From Minisyncoccota bacterium (lineage in GTDB: Bacteria; Patescibacteriota; Patescibacteriia; Patescibacteriales; UBA12465): 46,114 bases of DNA. Of this stretch, positions 24,424 to 32,277 are shown piece by piece. Both the position numbers and the translations under genes were made by a program. The stretch spans positions 1-46,114 of the forward strand of contig JAIPJA010000005.1 in assembly GCA_021734405.1 (NCBI GenBank), in the 5' to 3' direction. How positions within the stretch are numbered: the stretch's first letter is position 1; the number at the start of each line of letters is the position of its first letter. The notes below the pieces were generated by a model, which was given only the letters and a program-made list of their open reading frames with translations, made no database searches and had not been told where the DNA came from.

Positions 24424-25842
24424 TTATTTTATATAATTTAAAGGATTCATCAAGCTACCATTTATTATAACCTCAAAGTGTATATGAGGTCCAGTGCTCC
24501 AGCCAGTAGATCCCATAGCTGCCACAGTCTCCCCCTTATCAACTTTGTCTCCTTTACTAACGTATAGTTTAGAAGCATGGGCATAGCGAGTACGCATGCC
24601 ACCACCATTATCAAGTAAAACATTATAACCATAGCCAGTGCTCCAGCCAGCATAAATAACTGTACCTGCTTCAGAGGCGTATAAAGGAGTGCCGGTTTTA
24701 TTAGCTATATCTAATCCTTTATGTTTCCAGGAGTAATATTGAGTAATCCTGTGACCCTCAGTAGGCCAAAGCATATTACTAGCATCAGCTTTAGCAGGAC
24801 TAGGTTTTACTAATTCTTTTATAACCTCTAGTCCACTGGCCGCATTTTGTACTACTTTTTTAGCGGTGCTAGCTGTTTGCACGTTAGATCTACGACTAGC
24901 TCCTGGCATGATAAGTTTTTGGCCAATTTTAAGACTATTGGCATTAACTAAATTATTAGCACTTAAAATTTCATCCACAGAAACATCGTAGTAATTAGAT
25001 AGATAACTTAAACTTTCGCCTCGAGCGACTGTATGAGAAACTCCAGATTCAGGCAATATTCTTAAAGTATCACCAATTTTTAAAACACTGTAAGCGCTTA
25101 GATTATTTTCCCAGAGTATTGTGTTTACACTAATACCAAATTTTTTAGCAATTGAGCTAACTGTGTCTCCAGCAGAAATAGTGTAAGTAGTTGTTTCTTG
25201 GCGTTTCGTGAGGCTTTGATTGTCAGTTTCTTCGTCAGTATTTTCATTATTATCTTGAATATTTGTATGGCTTAATTTAGAGGCGTCGTTTTGTAAGGCT
25301 AAAATTTTATTGGGGTTCATTTCAATAACTAATTGAGTGTTATGGTTATTATTTAAAGATAAGGTCTTTCTTTCGCTAGCACTTAGAGTTGGGTTTTGTC
25401 CTTTTATTTCGCTATAACTTATATCTAAGGCAACAGTTTCTTGGTTTAAAGTCTCTTCTATCAATTCCTCTGCTTGATTCTGTCTAATCTCTCCAAATTC
25501 ACTAGGAATAAAGTTAGTAATAATAGCGTTAGAGAATTTATCCGTACTAGCTTTAGCCTGATAAGCACCTAAGTACTGGTAAGCTATTAAAGAGACAACT
25601 ATCAAAGAAATGATTATTTCTAAGCCATATTTTTTTAATCCTTTTTTCTGTCTATTGATTGATGTTGTATTAACTGCGCTAGGAGCGGGTTTACGATTTA
25701 ATTTTTTATATAAATGGTAAAGTTTAACTAGTCTTTTATATAATAAAAAATTAACAATAAAATAGAGAGGTTTTTTTATTGTGTAAATTAAAATACCTTC
25801 AATTATTTTTTTCAATAACTGAAAAAATTTGGTAGCTACCAA
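24424..25842 (-). CDS. LysM and M23 peptidase cell-wall hydrolase
   Basis: A peptidoglycan endopeptidase of 472 residues. It has an N-terminal cytosolic basic segment, a transmembrane helix (LEIIISLIVVSLIAYQYLG, about 74-92) and then an extracytoplasmic region. Two LysM peptidoglycan-binding modules follow (TYTISAGDTVSSIAKKFGIS near 220; SHTVARGESLSYLSNYYDVS near 270), then an M23 domain with HKGLDIA (H and D zinc ligands), a YAHAS strand and GPHIHFEV (HxH). All catalytic residues are present. The only plausible start is TTG at 25842; no in-frame ATG exists before the membrane helix. The small membrane protein and tRNA-Ala follow. Confidence 0.93.
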   Translation of the reverse strand: MVATKFFQLLKKIIEGILIYTIKKPLYFIVNFLLYKRLVKLYHLYKKLNRKPAPSAVNTTSINRQKKGLKKYGLEIIISLIVVSLIAYQYLGAYQAKASTDKFSNAIITNFIPSEFGEIRQNQAEELIEETLNQETVALDISYSEIKGQNPTLSASERKTLSLNNNHNTQLVIEMNPNKILALQNDASKLSHTNIQDNNENTDEETDNQSLTKRQETTTYTISAGDTVSSIAKKFGISVNTILWENNLSAYSVLKIGDTLRILPESGVSHTVARGESLSYLSNYYDVSVDEILSANNLVNANSLKIGQKLIMPGASRRSNVQTASTAKKVVQNAASGLEVIKELVKPSPAKADASNMLWPTEGHRITQYYSWKHKGLDIANKTGTPLYASEAGTVIYAGWSTGYGYNVLLDNGGGMRTRYAHASKLYVSKGDKVDKGETVAAMGSTGWSTGPHIHFEVIINGSLMNPLNYIK

Positions 25843-26003
25843 AAGGAAGTCGATGATTATTTTTTTGATTCTTATTTTGACTGAAATATATTTTTATGAT
25901 GAATTATAAAATTCAGAGCTATACTAGCAGTATTTATTTTTATAGTCAACTCTTTTCAATTATGTTAAACTTTATTATATAATAATTAAATTAAATTATT
26001 TAT

Positions 26004-26777
26004 ATGTATAAAATTGTATTTATTAGACATGGTCAAAGTCTTTGGAATAAAAAAGGTCTTTTTACCGGCTGGGTTGATTCTGAAAAGCAAGGACAAGAGA
26101 TTCTAGACGTTGATTTAACTCCTAGAGGCGCCAAAGAAGCCATAGAGGCAGGCAGACTTTTAAAAGAAAAGGGTTATCATTTTGATTTAGCTTATACCTC
26201 TGTACTGCAAAGAGCAATAAAGACTTTAGATATTGTTTTAGATGAAATGGATTTAATGTGGATACCAGTAATAAAGTCTTGGAAGCTTAATGAAAAACAT
26301 TACGGCAATTTACAGGGTTTAAATAAAAAAGAAACTGCTAGAAAATTAGGAGAAGAACAAGTTTTTGCTTGGCGCAGGGGCTATAGAGTTAGACCCCCCA
26401 AGATAAAACCGAGTAATAAGTATTATACCAAAAAAGACCCTCGTTACCAAAATTTAGATGCTAAAGAAATTCCTTTAACTGAAAGTTTGCATGATGTAGT
26501 TTTAAGAGTAAAGCCTTATTGGCACAATGTAATTAGTAAACAAATTAAAGCTGGCAAAAAAATTATTATTTCAGCTCATGGTAATAGCCTTAGAGCTTTA
26601 GTTAAGTATTTAGATAAAATTCCTGATGATGAAATATCTTCTTTTAATATACCTACTGGCATCCCTTTGGTTTATGAACTTGATAAGAATTTGAAACCTA
26701 TAAAAAGTTACTACTTGGGAGATCCTAAAGTGATAGCTAAGCTAAAAGCAGAGGTTAAAAATCAGGCTAAAATTTAG
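26004..26777 (+). CDS. gpmA: 2,3-bisphosphoglycerate-dependent phosphoglycerate mutase
   Basis: Interconverts 3- and 2-phosphoglycerate in glycolysis/gluconeogenesis. The 257 residues show the phosphohistidine motif [10 protein letters not shown] (residues 5-14), LTPRG, the dPGM-specific [11 protein letters not shown], the second histidine in [13 protein letters not shown] (about 191-203) and [10 protein letters not shown]. Relative to the usual FTGW-D-x-x-L arrangement, an extra segment of roughly ten residues (SEKQGQEIL, near 31-39) lies before DLTPRG. It is transcribed alone, divergent from the M23 gene; TATAAT at 25978-25983 is a likely -10. Confidence 0.93.
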   Translation: MYKIVFIRHGQSLWNKKGLFTGWVDSEKQGQEILDVDLTPRGAKEAIEAGRLLKEKGYHFDLAYTSVLQRAIKTLDIVLDEMDLMWIPVIKSWKLNEKHYGNLQGLNKKETARKLGEEQVFAWRRGYRVRPPKIKPSNKYYTKKDPRYQNLDAKEIPLTESLHDVVLRVKPYWHNVISKQIKAGKKIIISAHGNSLRALVKYLDKIPDDEISSFNIPTGIPLVYELDKNLKPIKSYYLGDPKVIAKLKAEVKNQAKI

Positions 26778-26816
26778 TTTAAGGTTATTAACCTTTTCTA
26801 AAACCTTTTCTAAATA

Positions 26817-26845
26817 TTGTCAAAAAAAAGATTTTATTTTATAAT
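26817..26845 (+). promoter_or_regulatory. Promoter of small cassette 1
   Basis: TTGTCA (26817-26822), a 17-base spacer and a perfect TATAAT (26840-26845). The palindrome AGCCAT-A-ATGGCT follows immediately downstream, at or just after the expected start. Confidence 0.75.
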
Positions 26846-26906
26846 AATATTATAGCCATAATGGCTTTTTAACCGTTCATTAATTAAATATAGGAGACCC
26901 CAAATT

Positions 26907-26939
26907 ATGTTTGTATTTCAAATTTCAGATCTTCGTTAA
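26907..26939 (+). CDS. Candidate 10-residue micro-ORF in cassette 1
   Basis: ATG preceded at suitable distance by AGGAG (TAGGAGACCCC), one of the best Shine-Dalgarno sites in the window. It encodes MFVFQISDLR and stops at TAA. A second ORF of 8 codons begins at the next base. Translation is inferred from the ribosome-binding site only. Confidence 0.4.
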   Translation: MFVFQISDLR

Positions 26940-27012
26940 ATGCCGGTCCGGAAATCATGGCTTTAGTTAACTAAAAAACGAAAAAGTAAGTTAACTAAAA
27001 ACATAGGTTTAA

Positions 27013-27046
27013 AATGCCCCATAAAATTATTGGGGCATTCTTTTTT
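27013..27046 (+). terminator. Terminator of small cassette 1
   Basis: A 9-bp stem AATGCCCCA / TGGGGCATT with a 9-base loop, then C and TTTTTT. Confidence 0.85.
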
Positions 27047-27107
27047 AAAAATAATTGTTTATTAATAATATTTTAAGTTTTTAATTTTGTAGTTTTTAGT
27101 TTTATGT

Positions 27108-27113
27108 TATAAT
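27108..27113 (+). promoter_or_regulatory. -10 element of small cassette 2
   Basis: A perfect TATAAT with the palindrome AGCCATAATGGCT starting six bases later, the same arrangement as unit 1. The -35 is weak (TTTTGT at 17 bases or TTGTAG at 15). Confidence 0.6.
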
Positions 27114-27172
27114 AAAAATAGCCATAATGGCTATTTGTTCATTTACTCACTAAAGCATAGGAGACCCAAGTT

Positions 27173-27229
27173 ATGATTGTTTTGGACATAAGAATTAAGA
27201 TAACATTGTCACAAGAAAAAAGAAACTGA
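27173..27229 (+). CDS. Candidate 18-residue micro-ORF in cassette 2
   Basis: ATG preceded by AGGAG (ATAGGAGACCCAAG). It encodes a short peptide starting MIVLDIRIKITLS and ending in a basic EKRN tail. It shows no obvious similarity to the cassette 1 peptide beyond the start. Translation is inferred. Confidence 0.4.
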   Translation: MIVLDIRIKITLSQEKRN

Positions 27230-27246
27230 ACTTAATCGTAGCAAAT

Positions 27247-27271
27247 GCCCCGCCAAAGACGGGGCTTTTTT
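27247..27271 (+). terminator. Terminator of small cassette 2
   Basis: Stem GCCCCG / CGGGGC with a 7-base loop, followed by TTTTTT. Confidence 0.85.
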
Positions 27272-27321
27272 ATATTTGAAGTTTGAAAGTTTATTTAGAG
27301 TTTATTAGTATCTCTTGGTTT

Positions 27322-28869
27322 TTATTTTATAATAACTTGCCCAACAGGGATGTCGGCTATTAAATACCAAGGCACTGTTTGTACTTGAGAGAATTTATAG
27401 CCATTAGCTATAAAAGCTTCTTTGCTAAAAAAGGGTAGTTTTTTGCCATTGGCAATTAAATAAACAGTGTTTCCTTCAGGGGATTTAACTAAGCTTTGGT
27501 TAGCTATAGGCGTGTTTTTGGTTAATTGGTTGGAATGAGTTACTAGTTCGGTTGTTTTATAATCTTTAAGATCTTTTTCACTAGCAATTATCACGTCTTT
27601 ATCTTGATAATTTAAATATTTAAATACTAACCAATTGGCTATAGGGCGTTTATATTTTCCATCTATAACATAGACAACGCTTTTATTAGCTTGTTTAACT
27701 ACTTGCCCATCATAGAATTTACCAAAGTAACCCTCAGTCGTTTTATAGGCTGATAAGTCAGTGCTAGAAATAGTTTTTATTTCTTTATCATAAGCTAGTT
27801 TATTTAAACTGTTGCCACTAAAGGGAATTTTTTTATCTTCATAAATTAAGTATTTTTCAGACTTTTTAGAGCTAGTAGTTACAACATCCCCACTTTTAAA
27901 GTATAGGCTTAAGTAGTCTTCATTTAAAGGAAGGGTTTTAAAGCTATAGATGCTACTCTTTAGGGTTTTAGAGTTTAAGTCACTTTTCATTTCTATTTTA
28001 AAATAATAGATAGTGTTTGGTTGTAAATTTTCTAAAACCGCTTTATGCTCTAAAGCTTTAGAGCTTATTTTTTTAGAACTTTTTAGTTTTTCTGGATTAG
28101 TGCCATAAAATATTTTTGATTCAGCTAAAACATTACTTTCCCAAGTAATAATAGCAGTCTTAGGCATAAGTTGTGCTTGTTCATAACTTTCGGGGCTCAG
28201 GTTGCGCATAACTAATTTGTCGTATTCATTAGAAAGTCTAGTGTTTATATTTTTAATAGTAATTAAACTATTAGATTTTTTATCTGTTAGAGTTATTTTT
28301 ATTTCATATTTGTGATCAGGCTCAAGTTTTTTTAGTATGATATCATGGGTAGTTTTATAAGAGTTAGTGCTCCAACTTTTATTTAAAGACTCATCTTTTA
28401 CTCCATATTTAATAGAAACTTTAACTTTTTCATCAGTTTTTATCTTAAAATTAATAGCTCTGTTAGTGGTTTGTAAAATAGAGAAGTCTATAATTTTAGG
28501 TCTTTCTGTATCGGCCATGTTTTCCATATCAATATATTTCATAAAGGACTCTGATTCTTCTCCGTTTTCATTGTAAGCTACAACTTTGTAATAATAAGCA
28601 CTATCACTTTCTAGTCCAGTTAAAGTTAAGCTGTGATAGTTATCATAAAGACTGCTTCCTACTGACATATCTAAATTATTAGCGTTTTTACCAAAATAAA
28701 CTGAAACTCTGGCATCTTGGTCAGTATTGCAAGTCAAAGTTGCCTGATGGTTTTTCAGGTTTTTCATTTCAATATTATATATAGCTGTTTGAGCCTTCCC
28801 CGGCAAAGGGAAAGATAATAAAACAGTTAATAAAGAAAAGATAGTAATTTTTGCTATTATTTTTTTCAT
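27322..28869 (-). CDS. Secreted fibronectin type III protein with C-terminal repeats
   Basis: A 515-residue exported protein. The N-terminal signal peptide (about residues 1-26) has a basic start, the core FSLLTVLLSFPLPG and an AQA-like cleavage area. Three fibronectin-III/phosphatase-N-type beta domains follow (about 30-115, 125-210, 220-315), each with the YYYKV or YYFKI strand near its end. The last 170 residues contain about three copies of a motif of the form Y-x-I-x-x-G-K-x-x-P-F, e.g. YVIDGKYKRPI and YLIANGKKLPFFS, probably a surface or wall-interaction module. No enzyme motif is seen. It has a perfect promoter at 28906-28934, and an IS element lies just upstream. Confidence 0.75.
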   Translation of the reverse strand: MKKIIAKITIFSLLTVLLSFPLPGKAQTAIYNIEMKNLKNHQATLTCNTDQDARVSVYFGKNANNLDMSVGSSLYDNYHSLTLTGLESDSAYYYKVVAYNENGEESESFMKYIDMENMADTERPKIIDFSILQTTNRAINFKIKTDEKVKVSIKYGVKDESLNKSWSTNSYKTTHDIILKKLEPDHKYEIKITLTDKKSNSLITIKNINTRLSNEYDKLVMRNLSPESYEQAQLMPKTAIITWESNVLAESKIFYGTNPEKLKSSKKISSKALEHKAVLENLQPNTIYYFKIEMKSDLNSKTLKSSIYSFKTLPLNEDYLSLYFKSGDVVTTSSKKSEKYLIYEDKKIPFSGNSLNKLAYDKEIKTISSTDLSAYKTTEGYFGKFYDGQVVKQANKSVVYVIDGKYKRPIANWLVFKYLNYQDKDVIIASEKDLKDYKTTELVTHSNQLTKNTPIANQSLVKSPEGNTVYLIANGKKLPFFSKEAFIANGYKFSQVQTVPWYLIADIPVGQVIIK

Positions 28870-28905
28870 AAATTTAGAATTTACAAACTTTTAGTTTGAT
28901 ACATT

Positions 28906-28934
28906 ATTATATCATATTATCTATATTGTGTCAA
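28906..28934 (-). promoter_or_regulatory. Consensus sigma70-type promoter for the FnIII gene
   Basis: On the minus strand: TTGACA (28934-28929), a 17-base spacer, TATAAT (28911-28906), both perfect. Downstream, CAAACT-AAA-AGTTTG (28884-28898) forms a small 5' hairpin. The -35 lies about 16 bases from the IS left repeat. Confidence 0.8.
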
Positions 28935-28948
28935 TAGATTGAGGTAAT

Positions 28949-29929
28949 GTGCACACACATATTGCACTTTTTGGTAAACTAGAGGCATATGAAAACTATG
29001 CCAAACAATACAATAGAAGAAAAATATCGATGGATTAAACCAATCCTAGATAAAGAAGTGACAATTAAACAAATGGTGAAAGTATCTCCATTTAGTGAGA
29101 GGACCATTAAGTACTGGTTAGCTCGCTATAGGGGCAATGGTTTAGAGGGATTGAGGAATAGATCAACTAGACCTAAATCTCAACCTAATGAGCTTTCCAT
29201 ACGTGTTAAAGAGAGAATCATTGAATTAAGAAAAGAAACCCATCTCTGTGCTAGAAAGATGAACTACAAATTAAAGAAGGAAGGATTAGAGGTCTCTGAT
29301 AGAGTTATTGGTAAGGTAGTTAAAACAGAAGGTTTAGTAAGAAAATATAGAGTAAGAAAATTGAAATATAGGTATGTCAAGATTTTATTAACTCCAGGAG
29401 AGTTAGTAGAGATAGATATTAAGTATGTACCCAGTAAAATTAAGGGTAAAAGATATTATCAATATACAGCCATAGACTGTGCTAGTCGATGGAGATATCT
29501 AAAAATATATGATGATATGGGTAATGGTTCATCTATTAAGTTTTTAAAAGAAGTAATTAAAGTAGCTAAATTTAGAATTAGAGCGATAAAAACAGATAAC
29601 GGTAGTTGTTTCACAAACAGGTACACTGGCTACCTGAAATCAGCTGATCCAATGAGCCCTAGGCTACATCCGCTAGACCTAGAATGTCAAAAACTAAACA
29701 TTATTCATTATCTAATAGACCCGGGCAAACCCGCACAAAACGGTAAAGTGGAGCGTAGTCATAGAACTGATCAAGAGATGTTCTATGACAGAAACAAATT
29801 AAAAACTCTTCCAGAACTGGAAAAGAAAATTAAAATATGGAATAATTATTATAATAACTTAGAACATTGTGCCCTAGATGGTCTCACCCCAAACGAGGCT
29901 TTAGCTAGAGTGCAAAATGTGTGTGCCTA
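28949..29929 (+). mobile_element. IS481-like insertion sequence
   Basis: Inverted repeats of 18 bases with one mismatch: GCACACACATATTGCACT at 28951-28968 and the complement of GCACACACATTTTGCACT at 29909-29926. One intact transposase ORF fills the element and its last codons lie in the right repeat. Exact ends and any target duplication are unclear. About 0.98 kb. Confidence 0.85.
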
Positions 29930-29930
29930 A
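28989..29930 (+). CDS. IS481-family transposase
   Basis: A 313-residue full-length DDE transposase. The N-terminal helix-turn-helix region (about 10-60) has SERTIKYWLARYRGNGLEGL, typical of IS481/IS3-type DNA-binding domains. The integrase core carries D143 (VEIDIKYV), D203 (KTDNGSCF) and E255 (QNGKVERSHR). The C-terminus has the YNNLEHCALDGLTPNEAL tail common in this family. No frameshift is needed, unlike in IS3. The TAA stop lies against the right terminal repeat. It looks recently active: no internal stop, and nearly identical terminal repeats. Confidence 0.95.
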   Translation: MKTMPNNTIEEKYRWIKPILDKEVTIKQMVKVSPFSERTIKYWLARYRGNGLEGLRNRSTRPKSQPNELSIRVKERIIELRKETHLCARKMNYKLKKEGLEVSDRVIGKVVKTEGLVRKYRVRKLKYRYVKILLTPGELVEIDIKYVPSKIKGKRYYQYTAIDCASRWRYLKIYDDMGNGSSIKFLKEVIKVAKFRIRAIKTDNGSCFTNRYTGYLKSADPMSPRLHPLDLECQKLNIIHYLIDPGKPAQNGKVERSHRTDQEMFYDRNKLKTLPELEKKIKIWNNYYNNLEHCALDGLTPNEALARVQNVCA

Positions 29931-30028
29931 AACAAAAAAAGTTTTTATATTAACCTCATAATGGTTAGGCTCTTTATTTTTATAAAAAGTTTATAGAAAT
30001 TTTAACTAGCCTTTGTTATACTAACTAC

Positions 30029-30874
30029 ATGATTAAAAAAGACAATAAAATTATATTATTTAATAATAAACAAGTTCGTCGTCACTGGGATGAGGAGAAA
30101 GAGCTTTGGTATTTTTCGGTTGTGGATATTATTGAAATTTTAACAGATAGCCCGAGACCAAGAAAATATTGGCATGCTTTAAAAACTAGATTAATTGAAG
30201 AGGGTAGTGAGTTGTCCCAAAAATTGGGACAACTGAAACTGTTCGCTTCAGATGGCAAAAAATATCTTACAGATGTATTGGATACGGAAAATATTTTAAG
30301 ACTTGTTCAGTCAGTTCCTTCTCCCAAAGCCGAACCATTTAAGCTATGGTTGGCTAAAGTTGGTTATGAAAGAATAGAAGAAACAGAAGATCCTGAATTA
30401 AGCATAAATAGAGCTATGCAGGCTTATTTAAGAAAAGGTTATTCTAAAGCCTGGATCAATCAAAGACTTAAAAGTATCGAAATTAGGAAAGAATTAACTG
30501 ATGAGTGGCAAGAAAGAGGAGTTAACAAAAGAACAGATTTTGCTATTTTAACTGATGAAATTACTAGGGCTTGGTCAGATAAATCTGTAAAAGAGTATAA
30601 GAAATTTAAAAACCTTAAAAAACAAAATCTACGAGACAATATGACTAATTTAGAATTAGTTCTTAATATGCTAGCTGAGGCTTCTACAACTGAGATATCT
30701 AAAAAACATAAACCAAAAGGTTTACCTGCAAACAAAAAAATTGCTAAAAGAGGTGGTGGGGTAGCTAAAAAAGCTAGAAATGAAATAGAAAAAGATATTG
30801 GAGAAAGCATTATTTCTAATAAAAATTCCAAATATTTACAAACAAAGACAAAGAGAAATTTTAAAAAGCCTTGA
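30029..30874 (+). CDS. BRO-N / DinD-like protein
   Basis: A 281-residue protein. The N-terminal BRO domain (about 5-115) shows the pattern WYFSVVDIIEILTDS..YWHALKTRL and then YLTDVLDTENILRLVQSVPS, as in phage antirepressors and the DNA-damage-inducible protein DinD. The middle (YERIEETEDPELSINRA, then YSKAWINQRLKSIEIR) and TDFAILTDEIT resemble DinD. The C-terminus is lysine-rich. It probably binds DNA; its role is unknown. It lies 100 bases after an IS element and next to no functionally related gene, consistent with transfer. A TATACT six bases before the ATG suggests a nearly leaderless transcript. Confidence 0.8.
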   Translation: MIKKDNKIILFNNKQVRRHWDEEKELWYFSVVDIIEILTDSPRPRKYWHALKTRLIEEGSELSQKLGQLKLFASDGKKYLTDVLDTENILRLVQSVPSPKAEPFKLWLAKVGYERIEETEDPELSINRAMQAYLRKGYSKAWINQRLKSIEIRKELTDEWQERGVNKRTDFAILTDEITRAWSDKSVKEYKKFKNLKKQNLRDNMTNLELVLNMLAEASTTEISKKHKPKGLPANKKIAKRGGGVAKKARNEIEKDIGESIISNKNSKYLQTKTKRNFKKP

Positions 30875-30893
30875 TTTAACATCAAGACTTTTT
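30863..30893. terminator. Terminator overlapping the BRO gene stop
   Basis: Hairpin AAAAAGC-CTTGAT / ATCAAG-A-CTTTTT with a 5-base loop; the TGA stop codon lies inside the stem. It could serve both convergent genes. Confidence 0.65.
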
Positions 30894-30918
30894 GCTTTAG
30901 CCACTTTTATTTATAGTT

Positions 30919-31464
30919 TTATATAGCGTTTTTGCCTTTATTTTTAAATAATTTAAAAATTAAAATATAGGCAATAATTCCGCCAATAAAGGCAGTGTAA
31001 AATTGAGGGTAATTAAGCATTTTAACAATAAAGTTAGAAATTTTTAAATCTAATAAATTATTTACAAACTGCCAAGCAAGAGATAAAAATATAAACTTTA
31101 AACTAGCTGAGATAAATAAGGCTAGCCAATAAGAGCTGTAATTTTGGCCTAAACTTTTATAGCTCACGTAGAAAGAAAATATAAATATTAAATTAGCTAT
31201 AATTATTAAAGGAATGGCCGGGGCTAAAATGATAGGCAGTAGCCCTACAGACAAGGCAGAAAGACTAGGAATAAAAGCTAAAGGCCAAACTGATTTAGGT
31301 TTTAGAATAAATAAGGAGATTATAAAGGAGGCATTTGCTAAAGAACCTATTAACCATTGGTTGGAGAAGGTTATAGGTACTAAAAATAAAACAGCTGACA
31401 GCCCTAATAATTTATAGGCTGTTTTTTGTTGAGTTAAATTTAGGGTTTTGATTATAGTCTCCAT
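30919..31464 (-). CDS. Polytopic membrane protein, possibly ECF-transporter S-like
   Basis: A 181-residue integral membrane protein with about six hydrophobic helices, e.g. LLGLSAVLFLVPITF (19-33), the PIILAPAIPLIIIANLIFIF stretch (76-95) and FYTAFIGGIIAYILIFKLF (155-173). Size and helix count fit the substrate-binding S components of energy-coupling-factor transporters and related CPR membrane proteins, but I see no substrate-specific motif, and no ATPase or T component is nearby. It stands alone, convergent with the BRO gene and divergent from the sigma-factor operon. Confidence 0.55.
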   Translation of the reverse strand: METIIKTLNLTQQKTAYKLLGLSAVLFLVPITFSNQWLIGSLANASFIISLFILKPKSVWPLAFIPSLSALSVGLLPIILAPAIPLIIIANLIFIFSFYVSYKSLGQNYSSYWLALFISASLKFIFLSLAWQFVNNLLDLKISNFIVKMLNYPQFYTAFIGGIIAYILIFKLFKNKGKNAI

Positions 31465-31645
31465 AATTTTATTATACTACTTTTAAGCACATTTTTCTAA
31501 TATTAGTGATTATTTAGTTTTTATTTCAAGTTTTTTAAATGTAAAAAATTGTTACTTTTTTCTACAACTTTCGTTATAACTACAAAGACATGTCAATTAT
31601 ATTTTTAACAAAAACTAACCTATTAATATTATGTTAAAAATGAGG

Positions 31646-31651
31646 TATAAT
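31646..31651 (+). promoter_or_regulatory. -10 box of the sigma-factor operon
   Basis: TATAAT with TTAATA 17 bases upstream. The leader of about 65 bases contains GGCAA..TTGCC (31660-31690), a possible hairpin, and the Shine-Dalgarno AAAGGA before the ATG at 31717. Confidence 0.5.
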
Positions 31652-31716
31652 AATAGAAAGGCAAACAAGAAGCAGGATGATTTTCTTGCCGAAATAATTT
31701 TTAAGAAAGGACTCAC

Positions 31717-32277
31717 ATGGAAATCAATGAAACAAAGCTCATTTACGACTGTCAGAAAGGACAGCTAGAGAGCTTCGCGCCTTTATATGATAAATATATT
31801 GGCAAAATTTACGCTTTTTTATTCAGTCGCAGTGGCAGTAAAGAATTATCTGAGGATTTATGCAGTCAGACTTTTCTCAAGGCTTTGCGCTCTATTTCCC
31901 AGTTTAAGGCGGAAGATAATTATTTTTCTGCTTGGCTCTATAAAATTGCTAGAAACAATCTCATAGATCACTATCGTCAAAGTAAAGATACTTTAGATAT
32001 AGATTCTGTGTGGTCTCTGGCTAGTGATCAGAAAATAGAGGAGGAGGCAGATAAAGATTTAAAGTTAGAAAAGGTAAAAAAATATTTATCTGTGTTAGAT
32101 ACTGAGCAACGAGAAATAGTAGTTTTAAAAGTTTGGGATGAGTTAAGCTATCAAGAGATTTCCGAAATTATGGGTAAAAGCGTTAATAATTGCAAGGTGA
32201 TATTTTCTAGGAGTTTAAAAAAATTAAAACAAGAAATGCCTTTATCATTATTTATCTTATTTTTATTAAATTTATGA
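31717..32277 (+). CDS. ECF-type RNA polymerase sigma factor
   Basis: A 186-residue sigma-70 family protein with only regions 2 and 4. Region 2 (about 15-88) contains LYDKYIGKIYAFLF, SEDLCSQTFLKAL and FSAWLYKIARNNLIDHYR, the core- and -10-binding helices. Region 4 (about 125-175) contains LDTEQREIVVLKVW and the helix-turn-helix LSYQEISEIMGKSVNNCKVIFSR-like segment that reads the -35. A Shine-Dalgarno (AAAGGA) precedes the ATG. Its stop overlaps the next start (ATGA), so it is translationally coupled to a membrane protein that probably controls it. Confidence 0.93.
   Translation: MEINETKLIYDCQKGQLESFAPLYDKYIGKIYAFLFSRSGSKELSEDLCSQTFLKALRSISQFKAEDNYFSAWLYKIARNNLIDHYRQSKDTLDIDSVWSLASDQKIEEEADKDLKLEKVKKYLSVLDTEQREIVVLKVWDELSYQEISEIMGKSVNNCKVIFSRSLKKLKQEMPLSLFILFLLNL

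Larger units (their letters stand above)
26852..27046 (+). ncRNA. Small transcription unit 1 (sRNA and/or micropeptide cassette)
   Basis: A free-standing unit: promoter, palindrome AGCCATAATGGCT near the 5' end, a strong AGGAG Shine-Dalgarno before a 10-codon ORF (26907-26939), an 8-codon ORF starting at the next base (26940-26966), two copies of GTTAACTAAAAA (26966-26977 and 26990-27001), and a strong terminator at 27013-27045. It is homologous in its 5' half to unit 2. No gene follows on this strand before the terminator, so it is not a leader. Whether it acts as RNA or through peptides cannot be told. Confidence 0.6.
27119..27271 (+). ncRNA. Small transcription unit 2 (paralogue of unit 1)
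   Basis: It shares with unit 1 the order TATAAT, palindrome AGCCATAATGGCT, a GTTCATT segment, ATAGGAGACCC and TTATG at nearly equal spacing. After the start codon the two diverge: here an 18-codon ORF (27173-27229), then a GC-rich terminator. The next gene on this strand is a transposase about 1.7 kb away; the adjacent gene is convergent. Conservation of the leader rather than the ORF suggests the RNA or its regulation matters most. Confidence 0.6.

Noticed and set aside
26781-26795. AAGGTT-ATT-AACCTT as the terminator of the phosphoglycerate mutase gene
   Set aside because: A short stem with a 3-base loop and only a broken T-run; too weak to list as a terminator.
29953-29969. Hairpin TAACC-TCATAAT-GGTTA after the IS element as a fourth cassette-like palindrome
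   Set aside because: It shares only CATAATGG with the cassette palindrome, has no TATAAT at the right distance and no ORF; likely chance or a weak terminator.
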